The notes below the pieces were generated by a model, which did no database searches, was not told where the DNA came from, and saw only the letters and a program-made list of their open reading frames with translations. This document shows, one piece after another, positions 23,462 to 32,827 of a stretch of DNA of 64,000 nt. A program made the translations under genes and the position numbers. The stretch spans positions 806,001-870,000 of the forward strand of contig NZ_CBDDGH010000001.1 in the NCBI RefSeq assembly GCF_965227725.1, given 5' to 3'. Numbering within the stretch: the stretch's first letter is position 1; every line of letters begins with the position of its first letter. Source of the DNA: Shimia sp965227725. GTDB lineage: Bacteria; Pseudomonadota; Alphaproteobacteria; Rhodobacterales; Rhodobacteraceae.

Positions 23462-26400
23462 TTAGGCGGGCACGGCTGCGCCAGAGGCTTTGGCCGCGGC
23501 CATCTCGCGCCGTTCATCGCCGCGGAAGAACACCAGATAGAACACCGGTGCCGCGATCAGCGTTAGGATGGTGGCAAAGGCCAGACCGCCCATGATGGTG
23601 ATCGCCATCGACACAAAGAAGGCATCAGACAGGAGCGGTGCCATACCAAGGATGGTGGTGACCGCCGCGAGCATCACCGGCCGCAGACGCGACACGCTCG
23701 CCTTCACGATGGCTTCGCGCAGGGGCAGGCCCTCTTCGCGCACAAAGTCGATCTCCTCCACCAGTACGATGCCGTTTTTGATGAGCATGCCGGAAAGGCT
23801 CAACAGCCCCAGAAGCGCTGTGAAGGTGAAGGGCATGTTGGTGCCCAACAGACCCAGCGCCACACCGTTGACGGACATGGGCACCAGCAGCCAGATGATG
23901 ATCGGCTGACGGATCGCGTTGAACAGGAGCACAGAGATCAGCACCATGATCAGCAGGCTGAGCGGCAGCTGCGCCGCAAGGCTTTCCTGCGCCTCAGAGG
24001 AGTTCTCAAGCTCGCCACCCCACTCCATTGTGTAGCCCACCGGAATCGGCATGGCCTCAATCGCGGCGGTGACTTCTGCCTGCACCTGTGCCGCCGTGAG
24101 ATCCGGCGGAATATCCGCCCCAACGGTGATGGTTGGCAGCCGGTCACGACGGTGCAGCAGGGTGTTCTGCGTCTCATGGACAAAGCCGTCCACCATCTGC
24201 TCAACCGGCAGGAAGGCATTGGTGGTTGGCGAGTAGACCAGCTGATCCATCAGACCATAATCGCCCTCCGCCGGACGGCGCAGGATGATCGGAATCAGGC
24301 GCTCGTTCTCGCGGAAGACGCCGGTGGAGATCCCATCGGTGGAGAACTGCAGCATGCCTGCCAGATCTTCGCGGTTCACACCGGCCGTCTGGGCTCGCTC
24401 TGTTGCGTAAAGCGGCTTGATCACCACCTCCTGCTCGCGCCAGTTGGTGCGGACACTGAGGATGTTGTCAGAGGCGTCTTTCAGAACCTGCTCAGCCTGA
24501 GTGGCCAGCGCGCGCAACACTTTGGGGTCACTGCCGGAGAAGCGCACCTGAATGGGGTCGCCACCGCCCGGACCAAAGATCAGGCGTTTGGTGCGGAATT
24601 CACCCTCCGGCAGATGCGCGGCGGCAAAGGCCTCCAGATCGGCCTGCAGCGGCGGGATGGCCTCAAGGTCAGCCGTGCGCACAATCAAATGCCCATAGCT
24701 TGGGTTTGAAGGCTCAGACTCATAGGTCAGCAGGAAGCGTGTCGCACCCTGCCCGACCACAGTGGTAAAGCTCTCCACATCGTCGCGCTCAGACAGCCAC
24801 GCCTCTACCTCTTTCAGATGGTCAGAGGTGGTGCTGATCGGCGAGCCTTGCGGCAGCTTGTAGTGCACAAAGAAGAGTGGCGTGTTGCTGTCCGGGAAGA
24901 ACTGTTGTTTGACAAGGCCAAAGCCCGCATAACAGGCCACCGTCACCGCCAGCAGGCCGGGGATCACGAGCCAGCGCAGCTTCAGCGCCAGGCGCAGAGA
25001 CCAGCCGTAGATGCGGAAGATGAAGCCGCCGTAAGCGTCATCTGCGCCCTCATGACCTTGTTTGAACAGATAGTGCCCCAGCATCGGTGTGACGGTCAGC
25101 GCCAGCAGCCAGCTCAGCAGCAGCGAAATGCCGATCACCGCAAAGAGCGAAAACAGGAATTCGCCGGTGGCGTCCGGGCTGAGACCAATGCCCGCAAAGG
25201 CCATGATGCCAATGATCGTGGCGCCAAGCAGGGGGATCTGGGTTTTGCCGGAGGCTTCGTCTGCGGCGTCGCGGGAGTTTTTGCCCCGCAGCATCGCAAT
25301 CTGCATGCCTTCGGCCACCACAATGGCGTTGTCCACGAGCATGCCCATGGCAATGATCAGTGCGCCGAGCGAAATCCGTTCCATCTCGATGGAGAACATG
25401 CCCATGAAGAGGAAGGTGCCGACAACCGTCAAAAACAGGGTGACCCCGACCACAACCGCGGCGCGCCAGCCCATGAAGACCGCAAGCACCAGGACCACGA
25501 TGGCCACGGACATGGCCAGGCTGATGAGGAAGTCGTTGGAGGCTTTGTCCACCACCAGATGCTGTTGATAGATCGGGTGCAACTGTACACCGGCGGGGAT
25601 GTCTCCGGCCATCTCGGCCAGTTTCGCATCCACGCGGTTGCCCACTTCGACGATGTTTTCGGTCGCGATCCCGGCCACACCCAGTGTGAAGGCCTCTTCG
25701 CCGTCAAAGCGGATCACGACACTGGGGTCAGTCACGCGGTCGCGCGACACGCGCGCCATGTCCACGAGGTTCACCACGTGGCCGCTTTGGCCCAGCGATA
25801 GACCCGCGATCGAATTCACCGTTTCAGAGCCGTCGGGACGGATGATCCGGGTTTTGGAGGTGTCTGTGTTCACCGAACCGGCAGCCGTAACCGCATTGGA
25901 GTTTGCGATGGCGGTGGAGATGGCGGCCAGCGAAATGTTCTGGTTCACAGAGAGCGCCAGATCCGGCTCCACAAAGATGGCCTCTTCGGGCAGACCAAGA
26001 ATTTCCACATCGGCCACGCCGTCAACTGTCAGCAGTTCGCGCCGCAGGAAGGTGGAAAGGTCGTGTTTCTCAGCGTCGGTGTAGCCTTCGGCTGTGACCG
26101 CAAAGAAGATGCCAAACACATCGCCAAAGGTGTCGTTCACCAGAGGCTCGCTGACACCGGAGGGCAAACCGCGCGAGGCATCGCGAATGCGCGCCCTCAG
26201 CCGCGTCCAGATATGTTTCAGATCCTCGCCGCCGTAGGTCGATTTGATGTGTACATCAATCCGTGAGGACCCCGGCTGGTTGGTGGAGGTGATATAGTCG
26301 ATCTCCTCCATCTTCTGGATGGCGGATTCGAGCGGTTCAGAGACTTCTTCGGCCACCTGTTCGGCCGTGGCCCCCGGATAGGAGGTGATCACCACCGCCT

Positions 26401-26536
26401 GTTTGATGGTGAAGGCCGGATCTTCCAGACGTCCGAGATTGAGGAAGGCCACAGCCCCCCCAAAGAGGAAAATCAGGATGATCATCCATGTGTAAATCGG
26501 GCGGTCAATGGAGCCGCGTGCAATATTGGGCATCAT
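23462..26536 (-). CDS. RND-family efflux transporter, inner-membrane pump
   Basis: Proton-driven exporter of about 1024 residues with the AcrB-like topology: two halves with a large periplasmic loop after the first membrane segment and six further segments each. Seen features include ALIIAMGMLVDNAIVVAEGMQ around membrane helix 4 with the proton-relay acid, QIPLLGATIIGIMAFAGI, and a duplicated LLSLSGMLIKNGIVLVEEID in the second half. The substrate could be drugs, lipids or metals, though the sequence is closer to hydrophobe/amphiphile exporters than to the metal group. It follows the adaptor gene by eight bases. Confidence 0.92.
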   Translation of the reverse strand: MMPNIARGSIDRPIYTWMIILIFLFGGAVAFLNLGRLEDPAFTIKQAVVITSYPGATAEQVAEEVSEPLESAIQKMEEIDYITSTNQPGSSRIDVHIKSTYGGEDLKHIWTRLRARIRDASRGLPSGVSEPLVNDTFGDVFGIFFAVTAEGYTDAEKHDLSTFLRRELLTVDGVADVEILGLPEEAIFVEPDLALSVNQNISLAAISTAIANSNAVTAAGSVNTDTSKTRIIRPDGSETVNSIAGLSLGQSGHVVNLVDMARVSRDRVTDPSVVIRFDGEEAFTLGVAGIATENIVEVGNRVDAKLAEMAGDIPAGVQLHPIYQQHLVVDKASNDFLISLAMSVAIVVLVLAVFMGWRAAVVVGVTLFLTVVGTFLFMGMFSIEMERISLGALIIAMGMLVDNAIVVAEGMQIAMLRGKNSRDAADEASGKTQIPLLGATIIGIMAFAGIGLSPDATGEFLFSLFAVIGISLLLSWLLALTVTPMLGHYLFKQGHEGADDAYGGFIFRIYGWSLRLALKLRWLVIPGLLAVTVACYAGFGLVKQQFFPDSNTPLFFVHYKLPQGSPISTTSDHLKEVEAWLSERDDVESFTTVVGQGATRFLLTYESEPSNPSYGHLIVRTADLEAIPPLQADLEAFAAAHLPEGEFRTKRLIFGPGGGDPIQVRFSGSDPKVLRALATQAEQVLKDASDNILSVRTNWREQEVVIKPLYATERAQTAGVNREDLAGMLQFSTDGISTGVFRENERLIPIILRRPAEGDYGLMDQLVYSPTTNAFLPVEQMVDGFVHETQNTLLHRRDRLPTITVGADIPPDLTAAQVQAEVTAAIEAMPIPVGYTMEWGGELENSSEAQESLAAQLPLSLLIMVLISVLLFNAIRQPIIIWLLVPMSVNGVALGLLGTNMPFTFTALLGLLSLSGMLIKNGIVLVEEIDFVREEGLPLREAIVKASVSRLRPVMLAAVTTILGMAPLLSDAFFVSMAITIMGGLAFATILTLIAAPVFYLVFFRGDERREMAAAKASGAAVPA

Positions 26537-26544
26537 GGCGGACC

Positions 26545-27600
26545 TCAGTTCCCAAAGCCGACAAAGCGGCGCACGGCTTGGCCATCTTCAAGGCCAGAGC
26601 CGCCGGTCAGCACAACTTCATCGCCGTCTTTGAGGCCAGAGGTGACGCGCAACATGCCGTTTTCCGCCGGAGTGGTCTCGATTGGGGTCCAGGTGACTGC
26701 ACCCTCAGAGGCGCCCACAGGATCAAAGCGCATCACGCCGATCTCGCCAGCTTCGTTGATCACGATTGCAGTGGCTGGCACAAGAATGCCGGCAAAAGGC
26801 TCGGTGGCTTCCACATGGACCGTGACCGAGGAGCCCGGCAAGATTGTGCGGCCCTCCGGGTGGGCCATGCCAAAGTTGATGCGGAAGGTCTGACCGATGT
26901 CAGAGGTTTCCGCGTCATATTCGCGGATTTCGAGCGGGTGCTCGACGTCGCTGCCCGGGAATTTGGCGGTGATCACGACGTTTTCCTCTTCGCCAGCCCG
27001 CTGGAACAGGATCTCCGGCACGTCAACCTCAATGCGCAGCTCGCTCAGATCGTGGATACGCACCACAGGGGTGCCGCTGGAGACGGTGGTGAAGAGCTCA
27101 ACATTGCGGCTTGAAATCAGCGCATCAAAAGGCGCGGGCAAGGTGGCGTGTTTGAGGGACCATTCGGCGTTGCGCACCGCGATCGCCGCAAGCCCGGCCT
27201 GCGTCTCAGCGTCATCCAACGCGACCTGGCTGACCGTGTTGCCACGCAGCTTTTTCAGGCGGTTCACCGTGCGGTCGGCCTGTTCTTTCTGCAGACGCGC
27301 CTGATCGAGGTTCAGCTCGAAAATCTCCAGATCAAGGCGGGCAATCATCTCGCCCTTCTTGATGTTGAAGCCTTCGGTCACCGGGAATTCGACAATCTGC
27401 CCGCCCACCTGAAAGGCCAGATCGACACTCTGGCGCGCTTTCACACGGCCAAAGAACTGCCGCTCAAAGGCCACCGGGGCTTCGGTCACCTGCAACAGTT
27501 TGACCGGTTTGATTGCGGCATCCTCTTGCGCCACGGAAGCGCCAGCGCTTCCCAATGACAGCGCCATCACCAACGCCGAAAAAAGTCCTGCACGTTTCAT
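26545..27600 (-). CDS. RND efflux periplasmic adaptor (membrane fusion protein)
   Basis: Periplasmic adaptor of 351 residues linking the pump to an outer-membrane channel. It has an N-terminal signal sequence (about 24 residues ending ASVAQ) and no lipobox. A lipoyl/barrel-sandwich hybrid half (ARQSVDLAFQVGGQIVEFPV), a coiled-coil hairpin (LDQARLQKEQADRTVNRLKKL), the second half-lipoyl and a beta-barrel region follow. The start overlaps the MarR stop (ATGA). No outer-membrane factor gene is present nearby, so the pump must use one encoded elsewhere. Confidence 0.9.
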   Translation of the reverse strand: MKRAGLFSALVMALSLGSAGASVAQEDAAIKPVKLLQVTEAPVAFERQFFGRVKARQSVDLAFQVGGQIVEFPVTEGFNIKKGEMIARLDLEIFELNLDQARLQKEQADRTVNRLKKLRGNTVSQVALDDAETQAGLAAIAVRNAEWSLKHATLPAPFDALISSRNVELFTTVSSGTPVVRIHDLSELRIEVDVPEILFQRAGEEENVVITAKFPGSDVEHPLEIREYDAETSDIGQTFRINFGMAHPEGRTILPGSSVTVHVEATEPFAGILVPATAIVINEAGEIGVMRFDPVGASEGAVTWTPIETTPAENGMLRVTSGLKDGDEVVLTGGSGLEDGQAVRRFVGFGN

Positions 27601-28067
27601 TCGTCTCTGTCCTTCATCAATCCCGCCTTCACGGCTCCGGGCATGGATTTGATTGCCAATGCGGCAAAAGTCTTAATTTCCTCTGGAGTCATGTCGGAAA
27701 TCTCCCGAAAGCTGCTCACAACCAGCGCCATCAACGCCTCGCGCGCAGCACTGCCTGCTTCGGTCAATTCCAAGAGCATCGCGCGCCGATCCTGCCGATC
27801 CGGAATGCGCCGCACAAAGCCGCAGCCTTCCAGCACATCCGCCGCAGGGGTCACTGCGGATGGCACACAGAAAATATCTTCTGCGAGCGCCCCCATACGT
27901 TTGGGGCGGTCCAGAAAGACCAGGATTTTCCGTTCCATCTTGGCCAAGGGCGGGGAGACGTTGATGTGCATCATCTCCGCCTCGATCTGATTGGCCAGTG
28001 CAAACACACCAAGCATCGCCCGAATCTCAGCGGGCAGATCGGTGTTTGCGAACATCTCTTCGGTCAC
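27597..28067 (-). CDS. MarR-family transcriptional regulator
   Basis: Winged-helix regulator of 156 residues from the GTG at 28067, which has a GAGGA ribosome site. An upstream in-frame start would add an N-terminus unlike this family. The winged helix is seen around residues 40-110 (LAEDIFCVPSAVTPAADVLEGCGFVRRIPDRQDRRAMLLELTEAG); its key parts are the recognition helix SAVTPAADVLEGCGF and the wing RIPDRQDRRAMLL. It is the first gene of the MarR-adaptor-pump operon and probably controls it. An imperfect inverted repeat 15 bases upstream may be its site. Confidence 0.85.
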   Translation of the reverse strand: MTEEMFANTDLPAEIRAMLGVFALANQIEAEMMHINVSPPLAKMERKILVFLDRPKRMGALAEDIFCVPSAVTPAADVLEGCGFVRRIPDRQDRRAMLLELTEAGSAAREALMALVVSSFREISDMTPEEIKTFAALAIKSMPGAVKAGLMKDRDE

Positions 28068-28081
28068 GCGCGAATCCTCAA

Positions 28082-28104
28082 GATACTTCACTTCCAGAAA
28101 TATC
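28082..28104. promoter_or_regulatory. Imperfect inverted repeat upstream of the MarR gene, possible operator
   Basis: GATACTTC (28082-28089) and GAAATATC (28097-28104) are complementary at seven of eight positions with a 7-base spacer. The site lies just upstream of the GTG start of the efflux operon, a usual place for an autoregulatory MarR site. The spacing is wider than average for MarR sites. I saw nothing else specific in the 280-base stretch 28068-28347. Confidence 0.35.
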
Positions 28105-28347
28105 CATTTAGCGAACCAAAAAGCGGCTGCAAGTGCCGCCGCCGCAAAAGTGCATTCGAGATGATGAAAATTTTTGTGATGCTCAAAATGGAAGCGGTCC
28201 AGCGCTGCGGCAGCGCTCACCACTCAAAGTTGACGCAAGGTCATTGAGTTAAACCGTCACGGATTGGCCGATAATGTCTAATGCAAAATCATTGATTAAC
28301 CGGTCTACACTACCGTCTGCCCGAAACAGCCAGACGTAACGCTATAA

Positions 28348-30621
28348 ATGACCGCGCACTTCTCTATCGACTCCCCTGAGACACAGCACACAGACGACAG
28401 GCTGCGTGGTCGACTGGCACAATATGCGGGAGAGCGCCTTGCCACCTTGAACCGGCGGGCGGTGATCTATCTCTTCGGCTGTGTCTTCATGATGTGGGCT
28501 ACAACACCGCTTGTGGGGCTGGGCCTGACGCTGATCATTTTGTCCGGCGAAGCGGTTGATTGTCTCTGCCTCAGGAAGCTCAAACGCGGGCTCGATCAGG
28601 GCGAGACCTACAAGGCGCTGCACCGGCTGGCGACCATTGGCGGGCTGATCCAATGTCTGGCAATCACCGCCGCTGTCACGATCTATGTCTTCTCCTGGGG
28701 TCAGGATGGCACCATCCTTGGGGTGGCCGCGGTTCTGGGCATGGGGGCGATCAATGCGACGCTGATCCTGCCGACCAACCCGAAGATTGCGATCACCAAG
28801 CTGATGGTGTTTGGCATCACGCCCATTTTGCTGTTTCTGGTGCAGATCTTTGTGTTCCGCGCGCCAAATGCGGCGGCACAGCTCGATGCGCACAGCATGA
28901 TGGCGCTGATGTGCATGGCCTATATGTGCTATTCTTTCTCGCGCGCCTCTTATGACAATGCGGAGAAGACAGAACACCTGAGCAAGCGGGAGCGGGATCT
29001 ATTTGCCGCCAACGCCAAGCTCAGAGCCCATCAGGATGAGCTGCTCAAACTCTCGATGGTGGCACGCCGCACCAATGACACGGTGATCCTGATGTCCTCA
29101 GATCGCACGGTGGAATGGGTCAATGAGGCCTTCACCAAGCTCAATGGCATCCCCGCAGAAGAGGCCATCGGCCGCAATATCTATGATCTGATCCGGATCG
29201 CAGGCGGCAAGCCCAGTGACTTTCTGGATGTGGCCCAAGCCACGCAGGGCGGCGCGCCTCTGCGCACAGAGGTCCACAACACTTTGCCTGATGGCAGCCC
29301 ACTCTGGGTCGATTTTCAACTGCTGCCGGTGAAAAACGAAGATGGCGACATTGATTTTCTGGTGACCATTGCGCGTGACATCACAGCGGTCAAAGAACAC
29401 AGCGAGTCCATGCGCATCGCGCGGGAGGCCGCAGAGGATGCGGCCAATGCCAAATCGCGTTTCCTGGCCAATATGAGCCATGAAATCCGCACCCCCCTGA
29501 CCGGCATCATCGGGATGGCGGATCTCTTGGCGGATACAGAGCAGACGGAGGATCAAGAGGTCTTCACCCAAACGATCCTCAGCTCCTCGCGCAGCCTGCT
29601 GACCATCATCAATGACATTCTGGACCTCTCCAAGCTGGAGGCGGGCAAACTGAGCCTGTCGGAAACCACCTTTGAGCTGCGCCCCTGTTTTGAGGAGGTC
29701 ACCCGCCTTTTGACCCCAGCAGCGCAGGAAAAAGACATCGCGCTATCGCTGGACATTGAAGGCGCGGTGCCTGCGCAAGTGATCTCCGATGATGTGCGCA
29801 TTCGCCAGATCGCGACCAATATCATCGGCAATGCCACCAAGTTCACGGAACAGGGGCAAGTGGATGTGACGGTATGGACAGAGCGGTCTGAGGACGCATC
29901 TGATCCGCACAAGGCCGTGCTGCATTTTGTGGTGAAAGACACGGGCATCGGCATCCCCGAGAAGAAGCTTCAAAGCATCTTTGAAGAGTTTTCGCAGGCA
30001 GAAAGCTCCACCACGCGCCGTTTTGGCGGCACGGGTCTTGGCCTCGCCATCTGCCGCAGGCTGACCACGGAGATGGGCGGTGAGATTGATCTACAATCAA
30101 CCCTTGGCGCGGGGACGACGGTACATGTGACCCTGCCCGTCACGATCCCAGCTCAGGACAATGACACATCCCCCGCCCCGGTTCCGCCGCTCAAATATGA
30201 CGCAATAGACCTCGCGGGTTTGAAAATTCTGGTGGCGGAGGACAACAAAACCAACCGGCTGCTGATCCGCAAATATCTGGAACCCCTACCGATCACGCTG
30301 CATTTCGCCGAAAATGGCTATGCAGCTGTGGAAGCGACGCTGCAGCATGCGCCGGATTTGATTTTCATGGACATGTCGATGCCGGTCATGAGCGGTATTG
30401 AAGCCACCGAAACCATTCGCGGTGCTGATGTCAAACAGCCTTGCATTGTGGCGCTCACCGCCAATGTCTTTGACAGTGAAAAAGAGGCCTGCCTGACGGC
30501 CGGGATGAATGATTTTCTGACCAAGCCGATCCGCCGCAAGGAGCTTGTGGACTGCATCCAGCGCCATGTGGGCCATCGCAATGTGCCAGGCTCCGCTGTG
30601 CGCTCGGCGTTTGACGCCTAG
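28348..30621 (+). CDS. Membrane-bound hybrid sensor histidine kinase
   Basis: Hybrid two-component kinase of 757 residues. The N-terminal 200 residues contain about five hydrophobic segments, followed by a coiled stretch (KRERDLFAANAKLRAH) and a PAS domain (residues about 240-350, MSSDRTVEWVNEAFTKLNGI). HisKA carries the autophosphorylation site in FLANMSHEIRTPLTGI near residue 380, then HATPase with VKDTGIGIPEKK and FGGTGLGLAICR. A C-terminal receiver domain (VAEDNKTNRLL, FMDMSMPVMSG, TKPIRR) holds the phospho-aspartate. No cognate regulator gene is adjacent. The promoter lacks a clear ribosome site. A 96-bp repeat follows the stop codon. Confidence 0.92.
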   Translation: MTAHFSIDSPETQHTDDRLRGRLAQYAGERLATLNRRAVIYLFGCVFMMWATTPLVGLGLTLIILSGEAVDCLCLRKLKRGLDQGETYKALHRLATIGGLIQCLAITAAVTIYVFSWGQDGTILGVAAVLGMGAINATLILPTNPKIAITKLMVFGITPILLFLVQIFVFRAPNAAAQLDAHSMMALMCMAYMCYSFSRASYDNAEKTEHLSKRERDLFAANAKLRAHQDELLKLSMVARRTNDTVILMSSDRTVEWVNEAFTKLNGIPAEEAIGRNIYDLIRIAGGKPSDFLDVAQATQGGAPLRTEVHNTLPDGSPLWVDFQLLPVKNEDGDIDFLVTIARDITAVKEHSESMRIAREAAEDAANAKSRFLANMSHEIRTPLTGIIGMADLLADTEQTEDQEVFTQTILSSSRSLLTIINDILDLSKLEAGKLSLSETTFELRPCFEEVTRLLTPAAQEKDIALSLDIEGAVPAQVISDDVRIRQIATNIIGNATKFTEQGQVDVTVWTERSEDASDPHKAVLHFVVKDTGIGIPEKKLQSIFEEFSQAESSTTRRFGGTGLGLAICRRLTTEMGGEIDLQSTLGAGTTVHVTLPVTIPAQDNDTSPAPVPPLKYDAIDLAGLKILVAEDNKTNRLLIRKYLEPLPITLHFAENGYAAVEATLQHAPDLIFMDMSMPVMSGIEATETIRGADVKQPCIVALTANVFDSEKEACLTAGMNDFLTKPIRRKELVDCIQRHVGHRNVPGSAVRSAFDA

Positions 30622-30636
30622 TCCTACCTGCTTATA

Positions 30637-30732
30637 GCAGCTTGCGTTTGACTTTAATCGCTTGTTCGCTGTCTCTCCCGTTCGGTCGAACGCGAAAAGC
30701 GATCCACTTGCCTCATTTAAAACGCAAACTGC
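30637..30732. repeat. 96-bp palindromic repeat element, copy B
   Basis: Copy B of the element at 766-861, same length and with terminal arms GCAGCTTGCGTTT and AAAACGCAAACTGC. The core GTCGAACGCGAAAAGCGATC is shared exactly. The inner pair ATCGCTTGTTCGC/GCGAAAAGCGAT extends the foldback. It lies 15 bases after the stop codon of the hybrid kinase gene, between that gene and the convergent OMP gene's terminator. Confidence 0.8.
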
Positions 30733-30743
30733 TTTAAAGGCAC

Positions 30744-30774
30744 AAAAAAGACCGCATCCATCAGATGCGGCCTT
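30744..30774 (-). terminator. Rho-independent terminator of the outer-membrane protein gene
   Basis: On the minus strand GGCCGCATC, a short loop and GATGCGGTC are followed by TTTTTT. It lies 25 bases after the stop of the barrel protein at 30800. Confidence 0.8.
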
Positions 30775-30799
30775 TCGATATTGTCTCTGAAAAATTGGA

Positions 30800-31510
30800 T
30801 CAGAGGCCAGGGAACACGTTGAGCAAGCCGCGCTTGCCAAAGGTGGTGCCGCGGTTTGGACCGAAGTTGTATTCGATGCCCAGACCAAAGAAGCCTTCGG
30901 AATCCCCGTCACCGTCAATCAGGCCCAGATCGGCTGTCAGAGTGGTGTTTTCAATCAGGTTGTAGCGTACCCCAAAGGTGAAGAGGTTTGCATCCGCTGC
31001 CGCGTTCAGGCCGCCAACGTCCACGTAATCATACGCAGCGGTCAACACCAGCGTCTCGCTGACATCCCAGCCGCCCATGACGCCCAGAAGGGTCAGGTCC
31101 ACATTGTCTTCGTTGTCTTTCTGAAAGTAGGCCTCAGCGTAGCCCAGACCATAGTCATAATGGCCTTCGATACCGAAGGACTGGATGTCGTTGTTGACGT
31201 CGGCGCGTTCATAATAAACACCCAGAGCCAGTTGCTCATTGGCGTTGAAGATACCGTGCAGAGCAACTGTGTTGCCGCTTTCGCTGAGCAGGCTGAAATC
31301 ATGGCGCGCCAGATCCAACTGCACGCCAAAGCGCTGGGAGAACGCAAATTCCGCAGAGCCATCAAGGGTCGAGGTGGCCACCGACTCGTTGTTGACTTCG
31401 TCAAAGAAGCTGGAATAGCTCAGGCCGATTTCTGCGCCTTTGAATTCGAATGCCTGTGCGGTGCCCGCGAGAGTGCTCAAACCAACAATAAGAGACAGAG
31501 CTGTTTTCAT
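30800..31510 (-). CDS. Outer-membrane beta-barrel protein (porin-like)
   Basis: Secreted barrel protein, 236 residues. A clear signal peptide of about 20 residues ends in GTAQA. The mature part shows alternating hydrophobic/polar strands with frequent Gly-Tyr/Phe (IGLSYSSFF, LGVYYERAD, LLGVMGGWDV, LFTFGVRYNL), and an internal aromatic strand ending GLGIEYNFGP near the C-terminus. The C-terminal residues do not end in the classic aromatic residue (they end FPGL), which is unusual for BamA substrates. Function unknown; a porin or adhesion role is possible. A hairpin GCAGC/GCTGC lies in its leader. Confidence 0.75.
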   Translation of the reverse strand: MKTALSLIVGLSTLAGTAQAFEFKGAEIGLSYSSFFDEVNNESVATSTLDGSAEFAFSQRFGVQLDLARHDFSLLSESGNTVALHGIFNANEQLALGVYYERADVNNDIQSFGIEGHYDYGLGYAEAYFQKDNEDNVDLTLLGVMGGWDVSETLVLTAAYDYVDVGGLNAAADANLFTFGVRYNLIENTTLTADLGLIDGDGDSEGFFGLGIEYNFGPNRGTTFGKRGLLNVFPGL

Positions 31511-31654
31511 TTTTGTTCTCCAGAATAGTCACAATGCAGCCAGGAGCTGCGTGCGCCCGTATCTAGAATCCCACTATGATTGTAAAACGGACTTCAAATT
31601 CATCTAGGGCGGGTTGCATAAATGAAACACACCGACCTTAAGGTGCTGATTTAG

Positions 31655-31686
31655 ATAAAAGAACGGCGCCCTAAATTGGACGCCGT
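31655..31686 (-). terminator. Rho-independent terminator after flgI
   Basis: On the minus strand ACGGCGTCC pairs with GGGCGCCGT over AATTTA, followed by TCTTTTAT. It ends the motB-flgE-K-L-I unit. Confidence 0.75.
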
Positions 31687-31714
31687 CGCTTCTTTTCCGT
31701 CAATGTCGGCAGCT

Positions 31715-32827
31715 TTACCGCACGATGAACTCCGCATGAAGCGCGCCGGCGGCTTTGATGCTCTTGAGAATGTCGATCATGTCGCGGGGCGCAACGCCCA
31801 GCGCATTGAGACCGGCAATCACTTCGCTCAGAGAGGTCGTGGTTGGCACTTCGGCGAGGCCAATGCCCGGTTCCTCTTCGATCGCAGCTTCGGTGCGCGG
31901 GACCACCACGGTTTGCCCATCGGCAAAGGGGTTGGGTTGCACAACCAGCGGCTCTTCGGTGACACGCAGTGTCAGGCCACCCTGCGATACCGCAACGCGG
32001 GAAATCCGCACATCTTCGCCCATGACAATTGTGCCAGAGCGTTGATCCACCACCACCCGCGCCTTGCGCTCAGGCTGGACCAGCAGATTCTCGATCTGGC
32101 TCAGCGCATGGGCCGGGGAAATTTGGTTGGTGCGGTTGATGTCCACTTGTACGGTGCCTGAGTCCAGCATCAAAGCGACCCGGCCTCCGTAGTTGCGGTT
32201 GATGGCCTGCTCGATGCGGCCAGCAGTTGTAAAATCCGGCTCCCGCAACGCCAGACGCATATTGGTCAGCGATGAGAAATCGAAGTCGATCTCTCTTTCT
32301 ACGCGGGCGCCGGATGGGATCACACCCGACGTTGGCACGCCCTTGACGACGCCACCGGCGTCCCCTTCGGCTGCCACGCCCCCTGCGATCACCGTGCCCT
32401 GCGCGACTGCGTAGATCTCACCATCCGCGGCGTTCAATGGTGTCATCACCAAGGTTCCGCCCAATAGGCTGCTGGCATCGCCAATAGCCGAAATGGTCAC
32501 ATCCACCGTGCCGCCTGCACGGGCAAAGGGTGGCAGGGTCGCTGTTACGAAAACCGCTGCCACGTTCTTAGGCCGCATCTGTTCGCCGGTGATGTTCACA
32601 CCAAGGCGCTCCAGAATATTGGTCATTATTTCTTCGGTGAAGGGCGCGTTCCGCAGCCCGTCCCCGGTTCCGTTCAGGCCGACCACAAGACCGTAGCCAA
32701 CCAGATCATTGCCCCGTACACCGTCAAATTCTACCAGATCTTTGATCCGGATCGGCGCTGCTGTTGCCATCATTGGCATCAGTACGAGGAGCATCAGCAT
32801 TCTTGCTAAGCTCATGAATTGTTTCAT
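31715..32827 (-). CDS. flgI: Flagellar P-ring protein FlgI
   Basis: Periplasmic protein that forms the P ring around the rod in the peptidoglycan layer; 370 residues. A signal sequence (about 23 residues ending ATAAP) is followed by the family opening RIKDLVEFDGVRGNDLVGYGLVVGLNGTGDGLRN (key part GLNGTGDGLRN). The end contains NALGVAPRDMIDILKSIKAAGALHAEFIVR, which is FlgI-typical. Its start overlaps the flgL stop by four bases (ATGA), and a terminator follows, so it is the last gene in the cluster. Confidence 0.94.
   Translation of the reverse strand: MKQFMSLARMLMLLVLMPMMATAAPIRIKDLVEFDGVRGNDLVGYGLVVGLNGTGDGLRNAPFTEEIMTNILERLGVNITGEQMRPKNVAAVFVTATLPPFARAGGTVDVTISAIGDASSLLGGTLVMTPLNAADGEIYAVAQGTVIAGGVAAEGDAGGVVKGVPTSGVIPSGARVEREIDFDFSSLTNMRLALREPDFTTAGRIEQAINRNYGGRVALMLDSGTVQVDINRTNQISPAHALSQIENLLVQPERKARVVVDQRSGTIVMGEDVRISRVAVSQGGLTLRVTEEPLVVQPNPFADGQTVVVPRTEAAIEEEPGIGLAEVPTTTSLSEVIAGLNALGVAPRDMIDILKSIKAAGALHAEFIVR

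Noticed and set aside
27597..28223. Longer MarR start at 28223
   Set aside because: The added 52 residues do not look like a MarR N-terminus and have no ribosome site; the GTG at 28067 has one.
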